The notes under the pieces: generated by a model
Database searches by the model: none
The model's input: only the letters and a program-made list of their open reading frames with translations
What the model was told of the DNA's origin: nothing
In this document: one piece after another, positions 14,611 through 22,226 of the stretch
Layout of the letters: each line of letters starts with the position of its first letter
How positions within the stretch are numbered: the first letter of the stretch is position 1
NCBI GenBank assembly: GCA_032229625.1
Contig: JAVTVZ010000224.1
Span: 1-25,523 of the forward strand
From: Kineosphaera sp032229625
GTDB taxonomy: Bacteria; Actinomycetota; Actinomycetes; Actinomycetales; Dermatophilaceae
Direction: 5' to 3'
Length of the DNA: 25,523 bases
Translations under genes and position numbers: made by a program

Positions 14611-15072
14611 CGGGCTCCCGGAGACGGGGCCGGGCGGCTCTGCGGCGGAGTGGAACTCGATGAGCGCCGCGAGCCGCGCCGCCATCGCCCGGCCGTGCGC
14701 GCCGTCGGCCTTCTGGATCGCCATGACGGCGACGGTGTCGCCGTCGGACAGGTCCAGACCGACCCACGGCGCGCCCCCGCCGAACTGCATCCGCACGACG
14801 AGCGGCCAGTCCAACCGCCGCGTCACGAAGAGGTTGCGCACCGTCAGACCGTCGCGGCTCGGGCGCGCCTCGATCATGGAATACCGCCACAGCAGAGCCG
14901 AGATCGCGGCCCCGAGCGCGAAGAGGTAGAGGCGGTCCAGCAGCGTCCACTCGGTGCCGGGGATCGTCGCGGCCGCCGCGGCCGACGCCGCGAACAGCAC
15001 GATCGACAGGGCACGCGGCACCCGAGCCCCCCAGCGGGGCCGGAAGGGCGCGTAGGGGTCGTCGCGGGTCAC
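14599..15072 (-). CDS. PH-domain membrane protein downstream of hisG
   Basis: A 157-residue protein with two membrane segments near the N-terminus (ALSIVLFAASAAAAATIPG and LYLFALGAAISALLW), then a small beta-rich bacterial PH-like domain: RPSRDGLTVRNLFVTRRLDWPLVVRMQFGGGAPWVGLDL. In many actinobacteria such a protein follows hisG; its role is unknown and nothing suggests an enzyme. The GTG start at 15072 overlaps the hisG stop as GTGA, so translation is probably coupled, and it gives a normal N-terminus (MTRDDPYAPFRPRWG). The C-terminal tail is Pro/Ser-rich and runs into the 9-bp repeat region. Confidence 0.82.
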   Translation of the reverse strand: MTRDDPYAPFRPRWGARVPRALSIVLFAASAAAAATIPGTEWTLLDRLYLFALGAAISALLWRYSMIEARPSRDGLTVRNLFVTRRLDWPLVVRMQFGGGAPWVGLDLSDGDTVAVMAIQKADGAHGRAMAARLAALIEFHSAAEPPGPVSGSPDPA

Positions 15073-15914
15073 AACCGGCAGGCCCCGATGTCGGTGACGA
15101 GGATGCCGCGAGCACCGAGGGCATAGAGGCTGTCCATGACCCGGTTGATGCCTTGACGGCGCACCATCGAGCGGACCGCCACATACTGCGGGTCGCGCAG
15201 CGGCGAGATCGTCGGCGACTCCAGCCCCGGGGTGATCGCGCACGCCTGCTCGACGAGGTCGACCTGCACGTCGTAGTCGACGAGCACGTAGGTGCGGGCC
15301 GTCACGACCCCTTCGAGGCGCCGGGCCAGCACGCGCACCCCGGGCAGCGCGGCGTCCTCGCGGGGGGCGATGAGCACCGCCTCGGAGTGCAGGATCGGCG
15401 CGCCGAACGGCTCGAGCCCCTGGTTGCGCAGCGTCGTGCCGGTCTCGACGACGTCGGCGATGACGTCGGCGACACCCAGGGTGATCGACGTCTCGACGGC
15501 CCCGTCGAGACGCACGACGTCGGCCTCGACCCCGCGCCGGGCCAGGTGCGCCCGCACCAGCCCGGGGTAGGAGGTGGCGATCCGCGTGCCGGCGAGCTCC
15601 TCGGTGTCGCGGGCGGTGCCGGGGCGGGCGGCGAAGCGGAACGTCGAGGACGCGAAGCCCAGCGACATCACCTCGACCGCGTCGGCGCCGGAGTCCAGCA
15701 GCAGGTCACGGCCGGTGATGCCGGCGTGCAGCGTGCCCGACCCGACGTAGACGGCGATGTCGCGGGGACGCAGGTAGAAGAACTCGATGTCGGCCTCGGC
15801 GTCGGTGATGACGAGTTCTTTGGAGTCCCGGCGCACCCGGTAGCCGCTCTCCTTGAGCATCGTCACGGCGGCTTCGGACAGGGATCCCTTGTTGGGGACG
15901 GCGATTCGCAGCAT
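15069..15914 (-). CDS. hisG: ATP phosphoribosyltransferase HisG (long form)
   Basis: HisG carries out the first step of histidine synthesis, joining ATP and PRPP, and is the feedback-inhibited enzyme. This 281-residue version is the long, hexameric form. The catalytic part begins MLRIAVPNKGSLSEAAVTMLKESGY. It contains GITGRDLL, RIATSYPGLVRAHL and the PRPP loop in DVIADVVETGTTLRNQGL. The last 70 or so residues are the regulatory domain that binds histidine (LEGVVTARTYVLVDYDVQ to GARGILVTDIGACRL). The ATG at 15914 lies 48 nt after the hisE stop, with GAGAAACCAGGACC upstream as a weak ribosome-binding site. It overlaps the PH-domain gene by 4 nt. Confidence 0.97.
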   Translation of the reverse strand: MLRIAVPNKGSLSEAAVTMLKESGYRVRRDSKELVITDAEADIEFFYLRPRDIAVYVGSGTLHAGITGRDLLLDSGADAVEVMSLGFASSTFRFAARPGTARDTEELAGTRIATSYPGLVRAHLARRGVEADVVRLDGAVETSITLGVADVIADVVETGTTLRNQGLEPFGAPILHSEAVLIAPREDAALPGVRVLARRLEGVVTARTYVLVDYDVQVDLVEQACAITPGLESPTISPLRDPQYVAVRSMVRRQGINRVMDSLYALGARGILVTDIGACRL

Positions 15915-15962
15915 GGTCCTGGTTTCTCGGCGGGCAGGGGTGGTCCGGATCGGGGCAAGCGT

Positions 15963-16226
15963 CTACAGATGCTCGTAGACGGCCTCGAGCGGGATGTCCC
16001 GCTCCACGAGCAGCACGGCGAGGTGGTAGAGCAGCTGGCTCACCTCTTCGGCGGTGCGCTGCGGGCCCTCGTGCTCCGCGGCCATCCACACCTCGGCGGC
16101 CTCCTCGACGATCTTCTTGCCGATGAAGTGCACGCCGGCGTCGAGCTCGCGCACCGTGCCCGAGCCGTCCGGGCGCTCCTGGGCGCGTCGGGCGACGAGC
16201 GCGTGGATGTCGTCAAACGTCTTCAC
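15963..16226 (-). CDS. hisE: Phosphoribosyl-ATP pyrophosphatase HisE
   Basis: HisE splits phosphoribosyl-ATP to phosphoribosyl-AMP and pyrophosphate, the second step of histidine synthesis. It has the normal 87 residues and the MazG-like metal site: KKIVEEAAEVWMAAEHEG and EEVSQLLYHLAVLLVERDI. The GTG start at 16226 (MKTFDDIHALVARRA) is preceded by TAGAGT 8 nt upstream, which could make the mRNA leaderless; GGAG between them could serve as a ribosome-binding site if transcription starts earlier. It is the first gene of hisE-hisG-PH. The separate HisI activity is not in this window. Confidence 0.96.
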   Translation of the reverse strand: MKTFDDIHALVARRAQERPDGSGTVRELDAGVHFIGKKIVEEAAEVWMAAEHEGPQRTAEEVSQLLYHLAVLLVERDIPLEAVYEHL

Positions 16227-16234
16227 GAGGCTCC

Positions 16235-16240
16235 ACTCTA
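16235..16240 (-). promoter_or_regulatory. Probable -10 element of hisE-hisG
   Basis: TAGAGT on minus, 8 nt before the GTG start of hisE. Confidence 0.45.
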
Positions 16241-16333
16241 ATGAGCGGTCCGCGGCGGCTCCGGTCGTGGTCGGGCAGCGGACGCCGACCGGTGCGCGGA
16301 GCGGCGGGGCACCGGCGCCGCCGCAGCGCCCAC

Positions 16334-16351
16334 CGACGCGTTCGCGCGTCG
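16334..16351. terminator. Hairpin directly after ribH
   Basis: CGACGCG-CGAA-CGCGTCG (minus strand) is a perfect 7-bp stem one base after the ribH stop. No T-run follows, which is common in high-GC actinobacteria. It probably ends or trims the rib operon mRNA before hisE. Confidence 0.45.
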
Positions 16352-16352
16352 C

Positions 16353-16820
16353 TCAGCCCAGGCTGCGCAGCGTGACGGCGGTCGCGACGGCCGCGAGCGC
16401 GGCTTCGGCGCCCTTGGACTCATGAGCCCCGGACAGGCCCGAGCGATCCCGCGCCTGGGCCTCGTTGTCGCAGGTCAGCAGCCCGAAGCCGATGGGGGTG
16501 TCGGTGTCGACGCTGATCCGCGCGAGCTGGTGGCTGACGACGTCGGAGACGTAGTGGAAGTGCGGCGTGCCGCCCTTGATGATGACGCCGAGCGCGACGA
16601 CCGCGTCGTGGGTGGCGGCCAGGCGCTTCGCGACGATCGGCAGCTCGAAGCTCCCGGGGACCCGGACGATGGCGGGCTCGGGGATGCCGACCTGCGCCAG
16701 GGCACGCGTCGCGCCGTCGATGAGCCCGTCCATGAAGGCGTCGTGCCACGAGGCCGCGACGATGGCGACCCGCAGGCCGCTGCCGTCGACGGAGAATTCG
16801 GGGTTGCCGGTGCCGCTCAT
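16353..16820 (-). CDS. ribH: 6,7-dimethyl-8-ribityllumazine synthase RibH
   Basis: RibH condenses the pyrimidine intermediate with dihydroxybutanone phosphate to form lumazine, the step before riboflavin. It has 155 residues, the normal length. Seen here: VAIVAASWHDAFMDGLIDGA with the aromatic residue that stacks on the substrate, IVRVPGSFELPIVAKRL, GVIIKGGTPHFHYVSDVV with the active-site His, and GFGLLTCDNEAQARDR, all in family order. The ATG at 16820 overlaps the ribBA stop by 4 nt (ATGA), so it is translated with ribBA. It is the last gene of the FMN-riboswitch operon and is followed at once by a hairpin. Confidence 0.97.
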   Translation of the reverse strand: MSGTGNPEFSVDGSGLRVAIVAASWHDAFMDGLIDGATRALAQVGIPEPAIVRVPGSFELPIVAKRLAATHDAVVALGVIIKGGTPHFHYVSDVVSHQLARISVDTDTPIGFGLLTCDNEAQARDRSGLSGAHESKGAEAALAAVATAVTLRSLG

Positions 16821-18250
16821 CGTGTCGTCCTCTTCCTCGTGGCAGCCGCCACGGCGTCCTTGCTCGTGGTGGGCTCTGCTGTCCTATCGGCCCGTTCGCC
16901 CTGGTCATCCAGCCCCGCAGCGAGCGCGTGGCCGAGCCGGGCCGCTTTGGTGCTCAGGTAGGCCGCGTTGTCGGGTGTCGCGCCGGGCCCGACCGGGCGG
17001 GCGGCCACGACGTCGATGCCGCCCTCGCGCAGCGCCGCGACCTTCGCCGGGTTGCCGGTGAGGGCCTCGACGCGGGTCAGGCCCAGGTCGTGCAGGATCG
17101 CCACCGCCGCGTCGTAGTCGCGCGCGTCGACCGGCAGGCCGAGCGCGAGTTGGGCGTCGACGGTGTCGAGCCCGCGGTCCTGCAGCGCGTAGGCCTCGAG
17201 CTTGGCCAGCAGCCCGACGCCGCGGCCCTCGTGGCCGCGCAGGTGCACGACCGCCCCGCCGTGCCGGGCCACCAGAGCGAGGCTCTCCTGCAGTTGGGGG
17301 CCGCAGTCGCAGCGCCGCGACCCGAAGGCGTCGCCGGTCAGGCACTCCGAGTGCACCCGCACCAGCGGCGGCGAGCCGGTCGCCCGCGCGGGGACGTCCG
17401 CGCCGGTGTCGGCGCCGGTGGCGGCGCCGGTTGAACCCCCCGCCGGGTCGTCGTGGACGAGCGCGACGTGCTCGGCGCCGGTGCGCTGGTCCCGGTAACC
17501 GTGCATCGTGAAGCGCCCGTGCTCCGTCGGCAGGGTCGTCGTGGCGACGCGCTGCACCCGGTCGTGCCGCCGCCGCCAGGCGACGAGGTCGGCGATGGTG
17601 ACGACGGGCAGGTCGTCGCGGGCGCCGAGGGCGAGCACCGCGCCGGCGCGCATCATCTCGCCGTCGTCATGGACGAGCTCGCCGATGACCCCGACGGGCG
17701 GCAACCCGGCGAGGCGGCACAGGTCGACCGCGGCCTCGGTGTGACCGCCGCGGGTGAGCACGCCGCCGTCGCGGGCGCGCAGCGGCACCAGATGCCCGGG
17801 GCGCACGAGATCCTCGGCGCGGGCGTCGGGATCGGCGAGCACCCGCGCCGTGCGGGCCCGGTCGGCGGCGCTGATGCCGGTGGTCACGCCGAGGCGGGCG
17901 TCGACGGTCACGGTGTAGGCGGTGCGCAGGTCGTCCTCGTTGCGCGCCACCATCTGCGGCAGCGCGAGCCGGTCGGCGATCGCGCCGGTCAGCGGCGCGC
18001 ACAGGTATCCCGAGGTGTGCCGGATCGCCCACGCGCACTGCCGCTGCGTCAGCGTCGCGGCGGCGAAGACGACGTCGCCCTCGTTCTCCCGGTCCGCGTC
18101 GTCGAGCACGAGCACGCCGCGGCCCTGTGCGAGGGCCTCCAGGGCCTGCGGGATCGTCGCGAATCCCGTGACCGCGGGCGGTGTGTCGGGCGGCGGTGTG
18201 TCGCGCGGTGTGTCGGCCACACCCGCGGGGGGCAGGTGCAGGGCGGTCAT
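16817..18250 (-). CDS. ribBA: Bifunctional DHBP synthase/GTP cyclohydrolase II RibBA
   Basis: It supplies both precursors of riboflavin: dihydroxybutanone phosphate from ribulose 5-phosphate, and the pyrimidine from GTP. Residues about 30-235 are the DHBP synthase domain, with LDDADRENEGDVVFAA (49-64) and ARDGGVLTRGGHTEAAVDL (159-177). Residues about 240-440 are the cyclohydrolase domain, with zinc ligands Cys303, Cys314 and Cys316 in SECLTGDAFGSRRCDCG, then GHEGRGVGL. The usual LTNNPxK reads LTGNPAK here. A Gly/Thr/Ala-rich insert (about 270-295) lies inside the second domain, and the N-terminus is Pro/Asp/Thr-repetitive. The ATG at 18250 has AGGAGG 7 nt upstream and overlaps the ribM stop as ATGA. 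Confidence 0.95.
   Translation of the reverse strand: MTALHLPPAGVADTPRDTPPPDTPPAVTGFATIPQALEALAQGRGVLVLDDADRENEGDVVFAAATLTQRQCAWAIRHTSGYLCAPLTGAIADRLALPQMVARNEDDLRTAYTVTVDARLGVTTGISAADRARTARVLADPDARAEDLVRPGHLVPLRARDGGVLTRGGHTEAAVDLCRLAGLPPVGVIGELVHDDGEMMRAGAVLALGARDDLPVVTIADLVAWRRRHDRVQRVATTTLPTEHGRFTMHGYRDQRTGAEHVALVHDDPAGGSTGAATGADTGADVPARATGSPPLVRVHSECLTGDAFGSRRCDCGPQLQESLALVARHGGAVVHLRGHEGRGVGLLAKLEAYALQDRGLDTVDAQLALGLPVDARDYDAAVAILHDLGLTRVEALTGNPAKVAALREGGIDVVAARPVGPGATPDNAAYLSTKAARLGHALAAGLDDQGERADRTAEPTTSKDAVAAATRKRTTR
18181..18222 (-). repeat. Short imperfect repeats at the 5' end of ribBA
   Basis: Three GTGTGTCGSGCGG-like units (plus strand), spaced 15 and 12 bp, encode the DTPP-type repeats near residues 13-25 of RibBA. 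Confidence 0.6.
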
Positions 18251-18951
18251 GCGAGCACCTCCTGCTCGGCGGGGCTGCGGCTCTCCGTCCGCGACGCCCG
18301 CAGCCACACGATGAAGCCGTAGACGACGAGCGCGCCGTACGCCAGATACAGGACGGCGCTCGGGTAATACTCGCTGTGCCACAGCAGCGGCACCCCGATG
18401 AGGTCGACGGCGATCCAGGCGAGCCAGAAGTCGACCCAGCCGCGCGCCATCGCGAAGGTCGCGACGATCGAGCCGACGAAGATCCACGCGTCGGTCCAGT
18501 AGTACCAGCGCGGCGCCGGCCAGGTCGCCCCGACGGCGGCGAAGACCTGCTGGGCGACGAGCACCCCCACCAGCCACACGACCACGTAGGCGATCCGCTC
18601 GCGGGCGGTCGCCCAGCGCGGCACGATCGCGGGCGCGTCGGAGCCCTTGCCCTGGCGGGCGCGGTGCCAGATCCACCAGCCGTAGATGCTCGTGAGGATG
18701 AAGAAGACCTGCCGGAAGGCCTGTCCGTAGAGCGGGTGGCGCCCCTCGGTCGTGGCCATCGCGACGCCGAAGAAGACGGTGAAGAGGATGAGGTTGCCGA
18801 TGATCCCGACGGGCCACGCCCAGACGCGGCGGCGCATCCCGCCGATCGCGGAGGCGAATCCGAAGGCGTTGCCGATGATCTCGCGCCAGTAGAGCGGGTA
18901 GCCGGCGATGTCGATCTTGGCGCTGAAGAGCGCGCTGAGCCAGTCGGTCAT
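18247..18951 (-). CDS. ribM: PnuC-family transporter, probable riboflavin importer RibM/PnuX
   Basis: A 234-residue membrane protein with about seven hydrophobic helices. Family marks include WREIIGNAFGFASAIGGMRRRVWAWPVGIIGNLILF, FILTSIYGWWIWHRARQ and WVDFWLAWIAVDLIGVPLLWHSEYYPSAVLYLAYGALVVYGFIVW. PnuC proteins carry nicotinamide riboside, but the homologue called PnuX or RibM takes up riboflavin. Here the gene lies between ribE and ribBA under an FMN riboswitch, the same order as the ribM-containing operon of Streptomyces, which argues for riboflavin. It overlaps both neighbours by 4 nt (ATGA). Substrate choice is inferred from context, not from residues. Confidence 0.88.
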   Translation of the reverse strand: MTDWLSALFSAKIDIAGYPLYWREIIGNAFGFASAIGGMRRRVWAWPVGIIGNLILFTVFFGVAMATTEGRHPLYGQAFRQVFFILTSIYGWWIWHRARQGKGSDAPAIVPRWATARERIAYVVVWLVGVLVAQQVFAAVGATWPAPRWYYWTDAWIFVGSIVATFAMARGWVDFWLAWIAVDLIGVPLLWHSEYYPSAVLYLAYGALVVYGFIVWLRASRTESRSPAEQEVLA

Positions 18952-19658
18952 GCGCTGATCTCCTTGTCGGTAGGCGTGTCGGTAGGCGTGTCGGTAGGCG
19001 TGTCGGAGGTGGGGTCGGACGGCGTCTCGGGGGCGGCGGCGGTGGCCGTGCCGGAGGGTGGGTCGGTCGCCGCGGGCGCGAGCAGGTGCTCGACATACTT
19101 GGCGAGGACGTCGACCTCGAGGTTGACGTGGGTGCCGACGGCCGCAGCCCCCAGGGTGGTCTGCGCGAGGGTCGTCGGGATGAGGCTCACCTGGAAGCCG
19201 CCGGGGGTCAGGGCACTGACCGTCAGCGACACCCCGTCGACGGTGATCGACCCCTTGTGCACGACGTAGCGGGCGAGGTCCCCCGGCAGGTCGATCGTCA
19301 CGACCTCCCAGCGGTCGCCGGGCGCGCGGGCGACGACGACCCCGGTGCCGTCGACGTGGCCCTGCACGATGTGCCCGCCGAGGCGCCCGTCGGCGCGCAC
19401 GGCCCGCTCGAGGTTGACCCGGCTGCCGGCGCTCAGCGCGCCCAGGCTCGTGCGGCGCAGGCTCTCGGCCATGACGTCGACGCCGAAGACGTCGCCGTCG
19501 AGGCGCGTCACGGTCAGGCACACCCCGTTGACGGCGATCGACGCGCCGTGGGTCGCGTCGCTGGTGACGAGCGGGCCGCGCACGAGCAGCACCGCGCTGT
19601 CGGCGCCCGGCTCGGCGGCGACCACGTGGCCCACCTCTTCGACGATTCCGGTGAACAT
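18948..19658 (-). CDS. ribE: Riboflavin synthase alpha chain RibE
   Basis: It converts two lumazine molecules to riboflavin and the pyrimidine intermediate. The 236 residues hold two lumazine-binding barrels: MFTGIVEEVGHV to about 95 (ASIAVNGVCLTVTRL, SLRRTSLGAL), and GGHIVQGHVDGTG to about 192 (GSITVDGVSLTVSAL, IPTTLAQTTLG). The core ends near residue 195. Residues about 196-236 are an added low-complexity tail (TPTD repeats, 12 bp each) not needed for the fold. The ATG at 19658 has AAGGAGAG 6 nt upstream. Its stop overlaps the ribM start. ribD lies 119 nt upstream. Confidence 0.96.
   Translation of the reverse strand: MFTGIVEEVGHVVAAEPGADSAVLLVRGPLVTSDATHGASIAVNGVCLTVTRLDGDVFGVDVMAESLRRTSLGALSAGSRVNLERAVRADGRLGGHIVQGHVDGTGVVVARAPGDRWEVVTIDLPGDLARYVVHKGSITVDGVSLTVSALTPGGFQVSLIPTTLAQTTLGAAAVGTHVNLEVDVLAKYVEHLLAPAATDPPSGTATAAAPETPSDPTSDTPTDTPTDTPTDKEISA
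18968..19003 (-). repeat. 12-bp tandem repeat at the 3' end of ribE
   Basis: Three exact copies of CGGTAGGCGTGT (plus strand) encode TPTD units in the RibE tail. Confidence 0.92.
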
Positions 19659-19747
19659 CGATGGCTCTCCTTCGCGCTGCGCTGCCTGGTCTGGTCGGTC
19701 GATCGGTCGGTGGTCCGTCGTGGGGGTGTCGGCGCTCTGCGCCCGAT

Positions 19748-19783
19748 GCGGTGTCACGTGCGGTGTCACGTGCGGTGTCACTG
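19748..19783. repeat. 12-bp tandem repeat over the ribD stop codon
   Basis: Two exact copies of GCGGTGTCACGT and a third ending CTG. The third copy contains the ribD stop (19778-19780), so the array begins in the gene and extends into the ribD-ribE space. Confidence 0.9.
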
Positions 19784-20935
19784 TCGGTCCACGGTCGCGG
19801 GCACCTCGAGGGTGAGACGCACGTCGGGGCCGAGCCGGGTGACGTCGCGCGTGCGCAGCCGCAGGGTCGCGGCGATCGTGCCGATGCCCAGGTCGCCGAC
19901 GAGGGGCGGCCCGGCGCCGAGCAGGGCGGGCGCGAGGTAGGCGACGATCTCGTCGACGAGCCCGGCGCGCAGGCAGGCCGCGGCCAGCGTCGGCCCGCAC
20001 TCCAGCAGTACGCGCCGCACGCCCTCCTCCTGCAGCCTGGCGAGGGCCTCGTCAGGCTCGCGGGAGCGCACGAGCACGGTGCGTGCCGCGTCGTCGAGCA
20101 CGCGCGCGTCGGGTGGGATCGGTCGGCGGCCCAGCACGACCCGCAGCGGCTGGCGGTCGGCGAGGGCGCCGTCGGGCCGGCCCTCGTGGCGCACCGTCAG
20201 CGCCGGGTCGTCGGCGAGCACGGTGCCGGTGCCGGTGAGCACCCCGCCGCACCGCGCCCGCAGCTCGTGCACGTCGGCCCGGGCCAGGGCGGAGGTGATC
20301 CAGCGGCTCGTCCCGTCGGCGGCGGCGACCCGCCCGTCGAGGGTGGTCGCCGTCTTCCACGTGACCCACGGACGCCCCATCGTCACCGCGCGCCGCCAGC
20401 GGCGGGTCAGCGCGGCGGCCGACTCGTGGTGGCGCAGCTCGACGCGCACCCCGGCCGCGCTCAGGGTGTCGGCTCCGCCGGCCGCCGCGACGTGCGGATC
20501 GGGCACGGCGTAGACGACGCGGGCCACGCCGGCCTCGACGAGCGCCTCCGCACAGGATCCTGTGCGGCCGACGTGCGCGCAGGGCTCGAGGGTGACATAG
20601 CAGGTGGCGCCCCGCGGGTCGTGCCCCGACGCGCGGGCGTCAGCGAGGGCGTCGACCTCGGCGTGAGCGGTGCCGGCGCCGCGGTGGTGTCCGCCGCCGA
20701 CGAGGCGGCCGTGGGCGTCGAGCAGGATGGCGCCGACCCGCGGATTCGGGTCGGCCTCCGGGCCGCGGGCGGCGAGCTCGACGGCCAGGTCCATCGCCTG
20801 CGCGGGCGTCAACGGGGCGAGCGGTCGGACGGCGGGGCCCGCAGCGTCACGACCTGCGGACAGGTCGCCGACCGGCGGGGTGCAGCGTGCGGCGATCGCC
20901 GGCGCGTCGTGCGCGGGGCGCTCTGAGCTGCTCAT
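19778..20935 (-). CDS. ribD: Bifunctional pyrimidine deaminase/reductase RibD
   Basis: RibD deaminates the pyrimidine made from GTP and then reduces its ribosyl side chain, two middle steps of riboflavin synthesis. The deaminase domain (about 43-185) has NPRVGAILLD, the zinc-site His91 and Glu93 in GTAHAEVDAL, and Cys119 and Cys128 in LEPCAHVGRTGSCAEAL. The reductase domain (about 190-380) has WVTWKTATTLDGRVAAADGTSRWIT and VLLECGPTLAAACLRAGLVDE. The first 42 residues are an extension of low complexity. The ATG at 20935 has GGAAGAG 5 nt upstream. It is the first gene after the FMN riboswitch, with a 252-nt leader between them. Confidence 0.96.
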   Translation of the reverse strand: MSSSERPAHDAPAIAARCTPPVGDLSAGRDAAGPAVRPLAPLTPAQAMDLAVELAARGPEADPNPRVGAILLDAHGRLVGGGHHRGAGTAHAEVDALADARASGHDPRGATCYVTLEPCAHVGRTGSCAEALVEAGVARVVYAVPDPHVAAAGGADTLSAAGVRVELRHHESAAALTRRWRRAVTMGRPWVTWKTATTLDGRVAAADGTSRWITSALARADVHELRARCGGVLTGTGTVLADDPALTVRHEGRPDGALADRQPLRVVLGRRPIPPDARVLDDAARTVLVRSREPDEALARLQEEGVRRVLLECGPTLAAACLRAGLVDEIVAYLAPALLGAGPPLVGDLGIGTIAATLRLRTRDVTRLGPDVRLTLEVPATVDRQ

Positions 20936-21025
20936 GTGGACTCTTCCGAAGCTCGCGGTCCGCTCGGGGCGGTGGGCCGGGCTCCGGGGGTGCGCGAGGT
21001 CGCGCCGACCGGTGTCGTGCCGCGT

Positions 21026-21048
21026 CGGCGGCGAGATGGTCGCCGCCG
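21026..21048 (-). other. Hairpin in the ribD leader
   Basis: CGGCGGCGA-CCATC-TCGCCGCCG (minus strand) is a perfect 9-bp stem about 90 nt before the ribD start and 140 nt after the riboswitch. There is no T-run, so it may be part of the expression platform or a Rho-linked structure. Nothing else is visible in the leader except a 6-bp GACCGG/CCGGTC stem at 21169-21185, right after the aptamer. Confidence 0.4.
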
Positions 21049-21187
21049 GTGCGGGTCGTCGACATCGCCCTCGAGCCGCGCGACGGCGAGCGTCGAGCGG
21101 TGCCTGCGGTCTCGCCGCGGGGGCGATCGCGCCTGCCGGGCAGCGGCCGCTCTCGCGGACGCGCCGACGACCGGATCTACCGGTCCG

Positions 21188-21326
21188 TGCTGCCTCCCAT
21201 CCGGACTTTCACCGTCGGTCCCGGAATTCCACCAGGTCAACCACGCCGTCCGGTCCTGCGCAGGACCATCGGGCGCGGGTCGCGGACTATCACCGCCGGC
21301 TCGGAATTACACCGACCCCGGAGCAC
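21188..21326 (-). promoter_or_regulatory. FMN riboswitch (RFN element)
   Basis: On minus, the conserved blocks occur in order: GGGGTCGGTGTAATTCCGAG, CCGGCGGTGATAGTCCGCGA, a variable stem around GGTCCTGCGCAGGACC, TTGACCTGGTGGAATTCCGG, then GACCGACGGTGAAAGTCCGG and ATGGGAGGCAGCA. It binds flavin mononucleotide and shuts down downstream expression when flavin is plentiful. It precedes ribD and so governs ribD-ribE-ribM-ribBA-ribH. Confidence 0.96.
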
Positions 21327-21335
21327 GTGCGGCCC

Positions 21336-21341
21336 AGTATG
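21336..21341 (-). promoter_or_regulatory. Probable -10 element of the rib operon
   Basis: CATACT on minus, about 10 nt before the first conserved base of the riboswitch, so transcription would start right at the aptamer. There is no clear -35. Confidence 0.45.
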
Positions 21342-21426
21342 CCACCGCACACCCGGGGCCGCGGACCGCCCCGTCGCCGACAGCCCCGCACACGGCCGAT
21401 CCCCTCCTCCTGCGGGGTCGAGTCCG

Positions 21427-22086
21427 CTACGGGTGGGTGTGCGCCGCGGCGAGGGACCGCAGGGTGGCGATATTGTCCGCGGCGGCCGCGGCGTTGTAGA
21501 CGGCGGACCCGGCGACGAAGACGTCGGCGCCGGCGTCGGCGCACTGCTCGATGGTGTCGGCGCTGACCCCGCCGTCGACCTGCACCCAGATCTGCCCACC
21601 GTGACGGCGGGCGGCCGCCCGCACCTGCGCGACCTTGGGCATCATGTCGGCCATGAAGGCCTGGCCGCCGAATCCGGGCTCGACCGTCATGACGAGCACC
21701 ATGTCGAGCTCGGGCAGCAGGTCCTCGTACGGTGCGAAGTCGGTGCCGGGCTTGAGCGCCATGCTGGCCCGGGCACCCGCCGCGCGCAGCGCCCGCGCCA
21801 ACCGCACAGGATCGTGTGCCGCTTCGATGTGGAAGGTGACGCTCCCCGCGCCCGCCTCGGCATAGGCCGGAGCCCACCGGTCCGGGTCGTCGATCATGAG
21901 GTGGCAGTCCAGCGGCACGGGGCTCACCGTCAGCAGCGACTCCACGACGGGCAGCCCGATCGTCAGATTCGGCACGAAGTGGTTGTCCATGACGTCGACG
22001 TGCGCCCAGTCGGCGGTCGCGATGTCGTCGAGGGCGGACTGCAGGTTCGCGAAGTCGGCGGACAGGATGCTCGGTGAGATCTGCAC
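21427..22086 (-). CDS. rpe: Ribulose-phosphate 3-epimerase
   Basis: It interconverts ribulose 5-phosphate and xylulose 5-phosphate in the pentose phosphate pathway. Ribulose 5-phosphate is also the DHBP synthase substrate, so its place beside the rib operon makes sense. The 219-residue TIM barrel shows ISPSILSADFANLQ, the metal site HVDVMDNHFVPNLTIG, LDCHLMIDDPDRW, VMTVEPGFGGQAFM and VDGGVSADTI, then GADVFVAGSAVY for phosphate binding. The GTG start has TAGGTT 6 nt upstream and no Shine-Dalgarno, suggesting a leaderless mRNA separate from rsmB. Confidence 0.97.
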   Translation of the reverse strand: MQISPSILSADFANLQSALDDIATADWAHVDVMDNHFVPNLTIGLPVVESLLTVSPVPLDCHLMIDDPDRWAPAYAEAGAGSVTFHIEAAHDPVRLARALRAAGARASMALKPGTDFAPYEDLLPELDMVLVMTVEPGFGGQAFMADMMPKVAQVRAAARRHGGQIWVQVDGGVSADTIEQCADAGADVFVAGSAVYNAAAAADNIATLRSLAAAHTHP

Positions 22087-22092
22087 CCGGCG

Positions 22093-22098
22093 AACCTA
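22093..22098 (-). promoter_or_regulatory. Probable -10 element of rpe
   Basis: TAGGTT on minus, 6 nt before the GTG start. Confidence 0.5.
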
Positions 22099-22176
22099 CC
22101 GCGGCGGCTCGGTCGGCAGGCGCCACGCCTCCGACCGCGTCCAGCACGCAGCCGCCGCGGGCGGTCTCCGACAGGT

Positions 22177-22210
22177 CTCGACGACCCGGCAGGCCTCGAC
22201 GACCCGGAGA
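22177..22210. repeat. 18-bp direct repeat between rsmB and rpe
   Basis: TCGACGACCCGGCAGGCC is followed directly by TCGACGACCCGGAGA, in the 140-bp space between the rsmB stop and the rpe start. Confidence 0.65.
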
Positions 22211-22226
22211 CGATCCGGGCCGGCCC

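Noticed and set aside
16817..19096. A 759-codon reading of ribBA extending far upstream
   Set aside because: The extra N-terminal part runs out of frame over ribM and has no protein-like character; ATG 18250 has a strong ribosome-binding site and an ATGA overlap.
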